Origin: Verrucomicrobiales bacterium
Lineage (GTDB): Bacteria; Verrucomicrobiota; Verrucomicrobiia; Verrucomicrobiales; Akkermansiaceae
Length of the DNA: 6,543 nucleotides
Direction: 5' to 3'
NCBI GenBank assembly: GCA_003483645.1
Contig: DMYM01000527.1
Coordinates: forward strand, 1-6,543
The position numbers and the translations under genes were made by a program. Shown piece after piece: positions 1-6,448 of the stretch. Each line of letters starts with the position of its first letter. Positions within the stretch are counted from its first letter, which is position 1. The notes below the pieces were generated by a model that saw only the letters and a program-made list of their open reading frames with translations, ran no database searches and was not told the DNA's origin.

Positions 1-1
1 G

Positions 2-1690
2 CTCTCCTCGGTGCGGATTGTCCCGGCAGCACAGGCGGCGGTCTGGGGAAATCAGAGTCCGGCCGGGATCGTGCGCCTCACGAGCAGGGAACTGGTGGAG
101 AACCGGACCAGCCTGCAGTTCACGGGAGGAACTCACGAGACACTCGGATTCACGATGGTGAGTGACCTGGTCTCCGATGACTCCAGGTTCGCCGCCCAGG
201 TTGCCGCCTTCACCCTGCAGTCGGATGGTTTCCACGGATTGAAGAAGAGTCAGCGCGGGGCAGTGGATCGACCGCTTGAGCTTGTGACGAACGGTGCGGA
301 ACTGCGCGCAGTGTGGCGTCCTGCGGATGATCTTACCATCGAACCGTCGTTGTCCTACTACGACGAGGAACGTGGGAACGGCACGATCCTTTCGCGCAAT
401 GCCACCGCGGCTCTTGATCTCTCGCTTCGTGTAACCAAGGAAGTTCCCTCCCGGACCTGGCAGGTAGCGGCCTATTATCAGCGTCGCGACTTTGAAGCAC
501 TCTTCTCCTCGGTCGATGCAACGCGTAGCAGGGAGGCGCCCGCCCTGGACCAGTTTGATGTGCCGGGAGAGGGGATGGGCGGGGGAGTGACTGCCACCCT
601 GCACCTGGTAGAGGGGGTCGATGTGATTCTGGGTGCGGACCTGAGACACATGAACGGTGAGACTAACGAGCGGGCAGGATTTGTGGATGGGGCCTTTCTG
701 CGTCGTCGCCGGGCGGGTGGAGAGCAGTTTGTGGGAGGGATCTTTGCCCGGGCGGTCTGCGAAACGGATGCGGGTATTTCACTCGAGGGCAGCGCCCGGT
801 TCGATCGATGGGCTTTCCGGAATGGTGGGCGAGTCGAACGGAGGCCCGTCACGGGTGCGCTCCTGCGCGACATGAAGTTCAGCGATCGTGACGGGACGGC
901 TCCTTCCCTGAGTGGTGCCTTCGGTTACCGGTTTTCGGAATCGGTTCGTGTCCGGGCATCGGTCGGGACGGCTTTTCGCCTTCCTACGATCAACGAACTC
1001 TACCGTCCTTTTCGTGTTCGAAGTGATATCACGGAAGCAAATGCAGGTCTTGATCCGGAGCGCTTTTACACCGTGGATGCAGGGATCGAGTGGACGCCCT
1101 CGGAGAGATTTTCATGCGACCTCAACATCTTCCACCACTGGGTTCAGGATGCCATTGCCAACGTCCCCCTCACCGATCCGGTCGAAGCGGAGGCGATAGC
1201 CGGCTTTGTGCCTCCGGGGGGAACGGTGGCACAGCGACGCAATGTGGAGGAGGCGCGCGTGTGGGGGATTGAGAGCAGGGCGCGCTGGCAGATCTCCTCG
1301 CGCTGTGCCTGCACCCTGCGCTACCTGCTCTCACAATCCGAGTTCACCAAGTCACCCGGTCAGCCCCTGTTGGAGGGAAAGGGCTTTCCGCAGAGTGCGG
1401 CACACCGCTTGGTGGCCGGGGTCGAGGGTGATCCTTTCCAACGGGTGCATCTCTTCGCGGAGTTCGAATTCGGAAGTGGTCAATACGATGATGTGCTGGA
1501 AGAGCGCGGTCTCGACTCATGGTGGACTGCGAGGCTCGGTGGGCAGTTTGAGGTGACTGATGCGTTAACCGTGCAGGTTCGCGTTGAGAACCTCTTTGAT
1601 GAGGAAGTCTCCACCGGGGTGAGCAGTTCCGGGCTGCGGTCAACCGGCCTTCCTCGTTCCTTCTGGCTCAATGTGACCCGTCGCTTTTAG
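2..1690 (+). CDS. TonB-dependent outer-membrane receptor, C-terminal part (5' partial)
   Basis: This is an outer-membrane beta-barrel receptor for TonB/ExbBD-driven import; the ligand cannot be told from the sequence. The reading frame is open from base 2, so the gene starts upstream and the GTG at 11 is unlikely to be the true start. The first residues (IVPAAQAAVWGNQSPAGIVRLTSR) match the end of a plug domain, where the family has RGPxSxLYGxxAxGGVINIxTK. The rest is barrel: alternating aromatic strands, the conserved GTAFRLPTINELYRPF followed by ANAGLDPERFYTVDAGIEW (about residues 318-361 counted from base 11), and a late VRVENLFDEEVSTG. It ends in SFWLNVTRRF with the C-terminal Phe expected for outer-membrane barrel insertion. 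About 560 residues are present, so the signal peptide, TonB box and most of the plug (perhaps 100-200 residues) are missing. The next gene begins 83 bases downstream on the same strand. The family call is firm; substrate class is unknown. Confidence 0.93.
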   Translation, partial: LSSVRIVPAAQAAVWGNQSPAGIVRLTSRELVENRTSLQFTGGTHETLGFTMVSDLVSDDSRFAAQVAAFTLQSDGFHGLKKSQRGAVDRPLELVTNGAELRAVWRPADDLTIEPSLSYYDEERGNGTILSRNATAALDLSLRVTKEVPSRTWQVAAYYQRRDFEALFSSVDATRSREAPALDQFDVPGEGMGGGVTATLHLVEGVDVILGADLRHMNGETNERAGFVDGAFLRRRRAGGEQFVGGIFARAVCETDAGISLEGSARFDRWAFRNGGRVERRPVTGALLRDMKFSDRDGTAPSLSGAFGYRFSESVRVRASVGTAFRLPTINELYRPFRVRSDITEANAGLDPERFYTVDAGIEWTPSERFSCDLNIFHHWVQDAIANVPLTDPVEAEAIAGFVPPGGTVAQRRNVEEARVWGIESRARWQISSRCACTLRYLLSQSEFTKSPGQPLLEGKGFPQSAAHRLVAGVEGDPFQRVHLFAEFEFGSGQYDDVLEERGLDSWWTARLGGQFEVTDALTVQVRVENLFDEEVSTGVSSSGLRSTGLPRSFWLNVTRRF

Positions 1691-1718
1691 CGGTTGCGGG
1701 AGTCGTGTTCCATCTGTC

Positions 1719-1737
1719 ACCGGGAAAAGGTTCCGGT
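1719..1737 (+). other. Short hairpin in the receptor-propeller gap
   Basis: ACCGG (1719-1723) pairs with CCGGT (1733-1737). Two more A-T pairs extend the stem past a bulged G at 1724, leaving an AAGG loop. No T-run follows, so it is not a canonical terminator. It may be a weak attenuator or chance. It is the only structure I see in the 83-base gap between the two genes, and no convincing -35/-10 promoter is visible there. Confidence 0.25.
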
Positions 1738-1773
1738 CCGTTGCTGGTTGCACTGAGGGGGAAAGCAAGGACA

Positions 1774-3075
1774 ATGGGCAGACAACCACACCGGATCATG
1801 TCTCTACGCCTTCCCTTCCTCGTTCTTGCTGTCCTTCTGCAGCAGGGGAGTCTCTGCGCCGGCAACTGGGCCCACTGGCGGGGTCCCACCGGCAATGGCT
1901 CCTCGCCTGATGCTCAACCTCCATTGAACTGGAGCGTGACCAGGAACGTAAAGTGGAAGACGGCCGTCCCGGGTCGTGGATCGGGATCGCCGGTGGTATG
2001 GGGGAACCAGGTTTTCGTGGTTTCAGCAGTTTCGGCTGACGGAAGGTCCGGGTTCGATGGACGGAGGTTGTCGAAACTGGCCTTCAAACTGTTCTGCTTC
2101 GATCGCAAGACAGGGAAATTGCAGTGGGAGAGAACAGCCACCGAGGCGATTCCTCACCAGGGAACCCACTCCACGAACGGATTCGCCTCGGCCTCACCGT
2201 GTACGAATGGAGAACATGTCTATGCCCATTTCGGATCGCGTGGACTGTATTGCTACAAGGTGGATGGCTCCTTGGTGTGGAAGCGCAATGACTTTGGGAA
2301 GATGAACACGCGGAATGGATTCGGGGAGGGGAGTTCACCGACAATTGAAGGTGATATGATTCTGGTTCCCTGGGACCATGAGGGACCTTCGGCGCTTTAT
2401 GCCTTGAATCGCCGGACCGGGAAGACGGTCTGGCGAACGGAGCGGGAGGATGAACCGACCTGCTGGGCGACCCCCCTGGTGGTGGAGCACAAGGGAAGCA
2501 AGCAGGTCGTCATGAATGGGCAGACCTGTGCGCGGGGATACGATTTAAAGAGTGGCAAGGAGTTGTGGCGCTGTGGGGGGCAAACGCAGCGACCGGTGGC
2601 CTCCGCGGTCGCGATCAGGGATTTGACCATCGTGGGCAGCGGCTTCCGTGGTGCGTTCATAGGCGCCTTCGACCTGAGTGGACGAGGGGACCTGGAAGGA
2701 ACCAAGAGCGTGCTATGGGACCTGGATCGTCATACTCCCGATGTCGCCTCGCCGTTGATTTCAGGATCGCGAATCTACTTCCACAGTGGGAAATCTGGTA
2801 TTTTGACATGTCTCGACGCGGTGAGCGGGAAGGCGCACTATATTGCGGAACGTGTTCCCGAGATCTCGCGGACCTATGCCTCGCCGATTGCGGCGGGAGG
2901 GCATGTCTATGTCACGGGACGTAGTGGAACGACCGTGGTTCTGAAGGATGGGGAGAAGTTTGAAGTGGTCGCTACCAACACCGTGGGAGAAGGTGTGGAT
3001 GCCACCCCGGCTCCGGTTGACGGAGAGCTTTTCATCAGGGGGGAGCGTCATCTCTTCTGCATTGCCCAGAAGTAA
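1774..3075 (+). CDS. Exported PQQ-like beta-propeller repeat protein
   Basis: This is a 433-residue exported protein with a BamB/PQQ-like beta-propeller fold. Residues 1-29 form a signal peptide: an Arg-rich start, the hydrophobic LPFLVLAVLL, and probable cleavage after LCA. The mature protein opens with NWAHWRGPTGNGSSPDAQPPLNW and VKWKTAVPGRGSGSPVVWG, the usual entry to this family in Planctomycetota and Verrucomicrobiota. Blade motifs of the LxxxDxxTGKxxW type recur at about 106-119, 158-169, 208-220, 253-265 and 344-353, and a closing strand lies near 419-430. It has no CxxCH haem site and no adjacent Cys pair as in true PQQ alcohol dehydrogenases, so an enzyme role is unlikely; scaffolding or ligand binding is more plausible. 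I chose ATG 1774 because it gives a good signal peptide, with a purine-rich stretch at 1755-1771 upstream. ATG 1798 would also leave a usable signal peptide. GTG 1705 would add 23 unlikely residues. Confidence 0.9.
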   Translation: MGRQPHRIMSLRLPFLVLAVLLQQGSLCAGNWAHWRGPTGNGSSPDAQPPLNWSVTRNVKWKTAVPGRGSGSPVVWGNQVFVVSAVSADGRSGFDGRRLSKLAFKLFCFDRKTGKLQWERTATEAIPHQGTHSTNGFASASPCTNGEHVYAHFGSRGLYCYKVDGSLVWKRNDFGKMNTRNGFGEGSSPTIEGDMILVPWDHEGPSALYALNRRTGKTVWRTEREDEPTCWATPLVVEHKGSKQVVMNGQTCARGYDLKSGKELWRCGGQTQRPVASAVAIRDLTIVGSGFRGAFIGAFDLSGRGDLEGTKSVLWDLDRHTPDVASPLISGSRIYFHSGKSGILTCLDAVSGKAHYIAERVPEISRTYASPIAAGGHVYVTGRSGTTVVLKDGEKFEVVATNTVGEGVDATPAPVDGELFIRGERHLFCIAQK

Positions 3076-3110
3076 GTATGTGATTCGCACGGGGAACCCA
3101 CTTCTGTGCA

Positions 3111-3116
3111 GGGAGG
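3111..3116 (+). promoter_or_regulatory. Strong Shine-Dalgarno for the 23-codon leader ORF
   Basis: GGGAGG lies 5 bases before ATG 3122, which is near-ideal spacing. It is the strongest ribosome binding site in the gap between the propeller and hydrolase genes, and it does not serve the hydrolase start directly, which is 73 bases further on. It is the main reason to take the short ORF at 3122 seriously. Confidence 0.55.
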
Positions 3117-3148
3117 ATCAAATGGTAATTCATGATCGTCGGAGGATC
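3112..3148 (+). repeat. Direct repeat GGAGGATC, two copies
   Basis: GGAGGATC occurs exactly at 3112-3119 and 3141-3148, 29 bases apart. Each copy contains a Shine-Dalgarno core. The first serves ATG 3122. The second stands 6 bases before TTG 3152, in the same frame, so it could start a shorter version of the same leader ORF. A third GATC at 3134-3137 lies between them; GATCA 3116-3120 and TGATC 3133-3137 are inverted. It may be a small duplication or coincidence. Confidence 0.35.
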
Positions 3149-3193
3149 TTCTTGGAATTTGGCAACTGCCGGTCTTCATGGGGGCAGCCATGA
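3122..3193 (+). CDS. Possible 23-residue leader peptide coupled to the hydrolase gene
   Basis: This is a short ORF of 23 codons and a stop, beginning MVIHDRRRIFLEFG. It has a strong GGGAGG ribosome binding site 5 bases upstream. Its TGA (3191-3193) overlaps the ATG of the hydrolase (3190-3192) as ATGA, the classic arrangement for translational coupling. I infer that ribosomes ending here could restart on the hydrolase, whose own upstream site is only a G-run at 3180-3184. RRRIFLE resembles a twin-arginine export motif (RRxFLK), but no hydrophobic segment follows in this frame (NCRSSWGQP), so the peptide is not itself a Tat signal. It could be a regulatory leader, a decayed N-terminus of an older gene, or a chance ORF. 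I know no homologue. Confidence 0.4.
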   Translation: MVIHDRRRIFLEFGNCRSSWGQP

Positions 3194-3879
3194 AAACATC
3201 GTTGCTTCTAAGCGTTGGGTTTCTCCTTACAGGAGCGGCCCCAGCGGGGGAGGACTCGCAGGATGCCCTGCAGGCACGGCTCAGGAAAACAGAGGAGCCG
3301 AGGATTCTCTTCGTGGGCAACAGTTACAGTTTCAAGGTGCCGGGCGCCCTCGCCAGGCTGGCCAAGGAGGCGAAGCGGAAGGTGATCGTTGAGGGAGTGA
3401 CCAAGGGCGGATGGACATTGCAGAAGCATGCTGGTTCCGAGGAGACCCTTGCCAGAATCCGGGGCGGGAAATGGGATGTGGTGGTGTTGCAGGAACAGAG
3501 CCAGTTGCCCGCCTTCAACAGGGAGCAGCGCAACAGGAAGATGATCCCCCCCGCGCAGGCCCTGGTGGCCGAAATCAGGAAGATGGGAGCGGTTCCGGTC
3601 TTCTTCCAGACCTGGGGGCGCCGGGATGGTGATCACAGGAATGCGGAGGCCTTTCCCAAGGATACTTTTGAGAAGATGCAGCACCGGTTGGTGATTGGTT
3701 ATCGCGAGGCGGCGGCCGCGGCGGAGGGCGCGCTGGTTGTGCCGGTCGGGGAGGCGTGGGCGAGGGAAATGAAGGAGGGGACAGGCAAACGCCTCTTCGC
3801 CAAGGACGGAAGTCACCCCTCGGCAGCCGGGGTTAATTTTTCAGCGGAGGTATTTAAGAACTTTTTTTTCGGAGAGTAG
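3190..3879 (+). CDS. Exported SGNH/GDSL-type hydrolase
   Basis: This is a 229-residue protein of the SGNH hydrolase fold, resembling the DUF4886-like branch; the likely reaction is ester or acetyl hydrolysis in the periplasm or at the surface. Residues 1-19 (MKTSLLLSVGFLLTGAAPA) are a signal peptide. Block I is RILFVGNSYS with Ser45 as probable nucleophile. A block II glycine is Gly73 or Gly74 in TKGGWTLQKH. The block III region reads WDVVVLQEQSQ (95-105), with Gln where classic members have the oxyanion Asn. FFQTWGRRDG (138-147) is the next conserved strand. Block V is KDGSHPSAAG with Asp207 and His210 as the remaining catalytic pair. I chose ATG 3190 over ATG 3178 because it starts the signal peptide directly, has GGGGG at a 5-base spacing, and overlaps the leader ORF stop. 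The cytochrome gene follows 3 bases after the stop, so the two are surely cotranscribed. The substrate is unknown; polysaccharide deacetylation is only a guess from context. Confidence 0.85.
   Translation: MKTSLLLSVGFLLTGAAPAGEDSQDALQARLRKTEEPRILFVGNSYSFKVPGALARLAKEAKRKVIVEGVTKGGWTLQKHAGSEETLARIRGGKWDVVVLQEQSQLPAFNREQRNRKMIPPAQALVAEIRKMGAVPVFFQTWGRRDGDHRNAEAFPKDTFEKMQHRLVIGYREAAAAAEGALVVPVGEAWAREMKEGTGKRLFAKDGSHPSAAGVNFSAEVFKNFFFGE
3871..3876 (+). promoter_or_regulatory. Shine-Dalgarno of the cytochrome gene, inside the hydrolase 3' end
   Basis: GGAGAG forms the last two sense codons (Gly-Glu) of the hydrolase and lies 6 bases before ATG 3883. The ribosome binding site is therefore embedded in the upstream gene and the TAG stop (3877-3879) falls between site and start. 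This settles ATG 3883 over ATG 3916 and implies coupled translation. Confidence 0.7.
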
Positions 3880-3882
3880 AGC

Positions 3883-6264
3883 ATGGCTGGGAGGGAACCA
3901 ACTGCGTGCCTGGATATGACCGGTGTGTTGCCGGGTCGCTGGATTCCCGTGTTCGCGTTGGGCGCCTGCCTGTGCGTCTCTGCGGTGGCGGAGGAGGGGG
4001 GGGAGGCCACAGTCGGGGAATTCAATTCCAAGATTCAGCCCCTTTTGGAGCACTACTGCTACGATTGTCATGGGGAGGGGACCGCGAAGGGGGACGTTTC
4101 CCTCGATGATTCCGGGAAAGGGGCCCAGCATCTAGACAACCGGGAACTCTGGTTGCGGATCTGGAAGAACCTGCGCACCGATCTCATGCCGCCGGCCAAG
4201 AAAGATCAGCCGACCGCGGATGAGCGTGCGGAGTTGATCGCCTGGATCGAGCGCAAGGTCTTCGGACTTGATCCGGCTAATCCCGATCCGGGGCGGGTCA
4301 CGCTGCACCGCCTCAACCGCGTCGAATACGGCCACTCGATCGAGGACATCCTGGGAGTGAAGTTCAATGTGAATGATGCCTTTCCGCCCGACGACACCGG
4401 CTACGGGTTCGACACGATCGGGGACGTGTTGTCGATCTCGCCTCTTCTCATGGAGAAGTATCTCGCGGTGGCCGAGCGCATCATGGCGCAGGCGATTCCC
4501 CTCGAGGCGGGCCGGCCGCAGGCGGCGAACATCGATCCCGGCCAGATGCGCAATGAGAAGAACCGTTCCCGGTCGGCGCGCTTCATGCGGGCGGGAAGCG
4601 CTCATCGGGCGGGAACAGTCTGGGATGTCAAGACGGCGGGCAGGCACCGCCTGGCGATCAGCTACCAGGTGGTGACGCAGAGCGGAGGCAAGGATGCAAA
4701 CGCCACCTGGCGCGTTCTGATTGACGACCGGGAGCTGGCCTCCCGGCCCATCAGCTTCGAGAACAGCAGGACGAAGAGCTTCGAGCTGGAACTGAGTCCG
4801 GTGTTGGAGAAGGGCCCCCGCCGACTCGAGTTTGAAATGGTGCCCGGCAAGGGCGCGACCAGCGCGAACGTGCCCCTCGCGGTGAAGGTGCTCAGTGTAG
4901 TGATGACCGGGCCGGCTGACGCAATGGCCTGGGACAGTTACCCCGAGAGCGTCCGGCGCATCATCGACGGAGGCCCGCCCCCGGAGGGAGCGGCGGAGCG
5001 GGAGCAATACGCGCGGAAGATTTTGCGCCGCCTTGCCACGCGGGCCTATCGCCAGCCTGTCGAAGAGGAGACCCTCGACAGGCTCATCGCGCTCGCCAAG
5101 GTGAAGTGGGAGGCCGAAGGGCAGTTCGTGGCGGGAATTCGCTTCGCCCTCACGGCCGTGCTGAGTTCGCCCGACTTCCTGCTCCGCGGGGAGTTGCCGG
5201 GCAAGGGAGAGGTTCGGGCCGTTCCACTCGACGAGTATGCCCTGGCCACGCGGCTCTCGTATTTTCTCTGGAGTTCGGCGCCGGACCAAGCCCTTCTCGA
5301 CGAGGCAGGCGCCGGGAAACTGCGAACGAATCTGCGGGCCAATGTAGATCGCATGTTGGCCGACCCGAAGGCCGAGCGTTTCATCCGCAATTTTGTCGGG
5401 CAGTGGCTGCAGATCCGGGAGTTGGACGGGAGGATCTTTGACACGCCGCTCCTGCTCGGCATCAAGGACGGAAACCGGGCCCGCCAGATCTTCAATCTCT
5501 ACACGCGGCAGGACATGGTGCGGGAGACCCAGCTTTTCTTTGCGCACATCCTGAAGGAGAACCGGCTCGCGGTGGAATTGATCACCGCCGATTACGCATT
5601 CGTGAACGACCGGCTCGCGACCTTTTACGGGGTGGCAGGAATCCAGGGGAAAGAGTTCCGCAAGGTGAGCCTGGAGGGCAATTCACGGCAGGGAGGAATC
5701 CTGACCCAGGGGAGCTTCCTGCTCACCACGTCCAATCCGGACCGCACTTCTCCGGTCAAGCGAGGGCTCTACGTGCTCGACAACCTCCTGGGCGTTCCGC
5801 CACCGCCACCGCCGCCCAATATTCCCGCTCTCGAAGATGCCAAGGAGAAGCTGGGTAAGGACGCCACGGTGGAGGAGTTGATGGAGCATCATCGTTCCCA
5901 GCCGCTCTGTCATTCCTGCCACGCCAAGCTGGATCCCATCGGCCTGGCTCTCGAGCGCTACAACGCGCTCGGACAGTGGCGGGAGGGAGAGAAGTTTGAA
6001 ACCTCCGGTGCGCTTGTCACGGGAGAGAAATTTGTGGGCGTCGGTGGTCTCCGGGAAGTGTTGGCGGGGCCGCGCAAGAAGGACTTCCACCGGTGTCTTA
6101 CCGAAAAGCTGCTCACCTACGCGGTGGGCCGGGGAGTCGAGTACTACGATGCGCCGGTCGTGGACGGGATCATCAAGCAGGCCGAGACCGCGGGCGGTGG
6201 CCTGCGCGAGTTTCTCTACGGGGTGGTGGAGAGTGTGCCGTTCCAAATGAAACGGGCCGAGTAA
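3883..6264 (+). CDS. Planctomycete-type cytochrome c protein, DUF1587/1595/1592/1588/1585
   Basis: This is a 793-residue exported c-type cytochrome of the family annotated as DUF1592 domain-containing protein. Its function is uncharacterised, but it is taken to be a periplasmic redox protein. A signal peptide spans about 1-36 (hydrophobic IPVFALGACLCVSAVA). Domains in order are: a planctomycete cytochrome c domain at about 46-125, with haem motif CYDCH (59-63) and a likely axial Met102 in LMPPAKK; DUF1587 at about 139-203 (LHRLNRVEYGHSIEDIL); a beta-rich segment at about 230-342 that looks like a carbohydrate-binding-like sandwich; DUF1595 at about 375-435 (LRRLATRAYRQPV); DUF1592 at about 448-583 (LDEYALATRLSYFLWSS to FYG); DUF1588 at about 602-700 with a second haem motif CHSCH (676-680) and DPIGLALERYNALGQWR; and DUF1585 at about 712-789 (LLTYAVGRGVEYYD). 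Length and order are normal for the family. Seven prolines at 639-645 are a family trait. An eight-G tract lies at bases 3996-4003. It follows the hydrolase by 3 bases and precedes a probable DUF1552 gene, its usual partner. Confidence 0.95.
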   Translation: MAGREPTACLDMTGVLPGRWIPVFALGACLCVSAVAEEGGEATVGEFNSKIQPLLEHYCYDCHGEGTAKGDVSLDDSGKGAQHLDNRELWLRIWKNLRTDLMPPAKKDQPTADERAELIAWIERKVFGLDPANPDPGRVTLHRLNRVEYGHSIEDILGVKFNVNDAFPPDDTGYGFDTIGDVLSISPLLMEKYLAVAERIMAQAIPLEAGRPQAANIDPGQMRNEKNRSRSARFMRAGSAHRAGTVWDVKTAGRHRLAISYQVVTQSGGKDANATWRVLIDDRELASRPISFENSRTKSFELELSPVLEKGPRRLEFEMVPGKGATSANVPLAVKVLSVVMTGPADAMAWDSYPESVRRIIDGGPPPEGAAEREQYARKILRRLATRAYRQPVEEETLDRLIALAKVKWEAEGQFVAGIRFALTAVLSSPDFLLRGELPGKGEVRAVPLDEYALATRLSYFLWSSAPDQALLDEAGAGKLRTNLRANVDRMLADPKAERFIRNFVGQWLQIRELDGRIFDTPLLLGIKDGNRARQIFNLYTRQDMVRETQLFFAHILKENRLAVELITADYAFVNDRLATFYGVAGIQGKEFRKVSLEGNSRQGGILTQGSFLLTTSNPDRTSPVKRGLYVLDNLLGVPPPPPPPNIPALEDAKEKLGKDATVEELMEHHRSQPLCHSCHAKLDPIGLALERYNALGQWREGEKFETSGALVTGEKFVGVGGLREVLAGPRKKDFHRCLTEKLLTYAVGRGVEYYDAPVVDGIIKQAETAGGGLREFLYGVVESVPFQMKRAE

Positions 6265-6300
6265 GGGGAGCTGACGGGCGATCGAACTCGACGGGTCAAC

Positions 6301-6352
6301 CTCCAGATAAAGCCGGAGGCCAAGGCACCACACTGCATCAGGTGCCCTGGAG
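6301..6352 (+). other. Possible branched RNA hairpin between cytochrome and DUF1552 genes
   Basis: CTCCAG (6301-6306) pairs with CTGGAG (6347-6352). Directly inside on the 3' side, GGCACC (6324-6329) pairs with GGTGCC (6341-6346). The 12 pairs share one continuous 3' arm. The 17 bases between the two 5' arms contain GCC-GGA-GGC (6312-6320), so a three-way junction is possible. A competing fold pairs 6320-6329 with 6341-6350 with one mismatch. No T-run follows, only a weak GTTTATTT near 6367. It could be a processing or stabilising element, an attenuator, or chance. It begins 36 bases after the cytochrome stop. Confidence 0.35.
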
Positions 6353-6417
6353 TCTGGAAAATCTGAGTTTATTTGGAATCTGGATTGTCGAGTTTCCCCG
6401 ATGCCCGTCATTCCTTT

Positions 6418-6426
6418 GGGAGGAGG
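6418..6426 (+). promoter_or_regulatory. Strong Shine-Dalgarno-like site before a short upstream ORF
   Basis: GGGAGGAGG is the best ribosome binding sequence in the 218-base gap, but it is 56 bases too far upstream to serve ATG 6483. It lies 7 bases before TTG 6434, which opens 11 codons ending at TGA 6467-6469. The same frame also has an ATG at 6401 with no ribosome binding site, giving 22 codons. A leader-type role is possible but unproven; no homology is recognised for this short ORF. Confidence 0.3.
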
Positions 6427-6448
6427 AATCCCCTTGATTGTTGATTCC
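6425..6448 (+). repeat. Inverted repeat over the upstream ribosome binding site
   Basis: GGAATC (6425-6430) is the exact inverse of GATTCC (6443-6448), with a 12-base loop. The 5' arm covers the end of the Shine-Dalgarno-like GGGAGGAGG and the loop holds TTG 6434, so the hairpin could hide that start. GGAATC also occurs once more at 6375-6380. The stem has only 6 pairs, so it is weak. Confidence 0.3.

Noticed and set aside
1206..1556. Second + strand frame inside the receptor gene
   Set aside because: The receptor frame is conserved through here up to a proper barrel C-terminus; the alternative product is Arg/Ser/Pro-rich without domain signal.
1705..1773. GTG 1705 as start of the propeller protein
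   Set aside because: It would place 23 unremarkable residues before a normal signal peptide, which begins cleanly at ATG 1774 or 1798.
3178..3189. ATG 3178 as start of the hydrolase
   Set aside because: It has no ribosome binding site at a suitable distance and adds only four residues before the ideal signal peptide start at 3190.
3208..3816. Minus-strand open frame of 202 codons across the hydrolase
   Set aside because: It is antisense to a gene with intact SGNH motifs, and its translation has no recognisable family features.
4132..5547. Long open frame of 471 codons on the minus strand inside the cytochrome gene
   Set aside because: It mirrors the codon structure of a clearly conserved multi-domain gene on the + strand. 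Its product is low-complexity, rich in Arg, Pro, Leu and His, and shows no recognisable domain. Antisense open frames are common in GC-rich genes.
6272..6298. TGAC/GTCA inverted repeat and GACGGG direct repeat (6273-6278, 6290-6295) after the cytochrome stop
   Set aside because: Arms of 4 to 6 bases with no extension are expected by chance; there is no T-tract to make a terminator.
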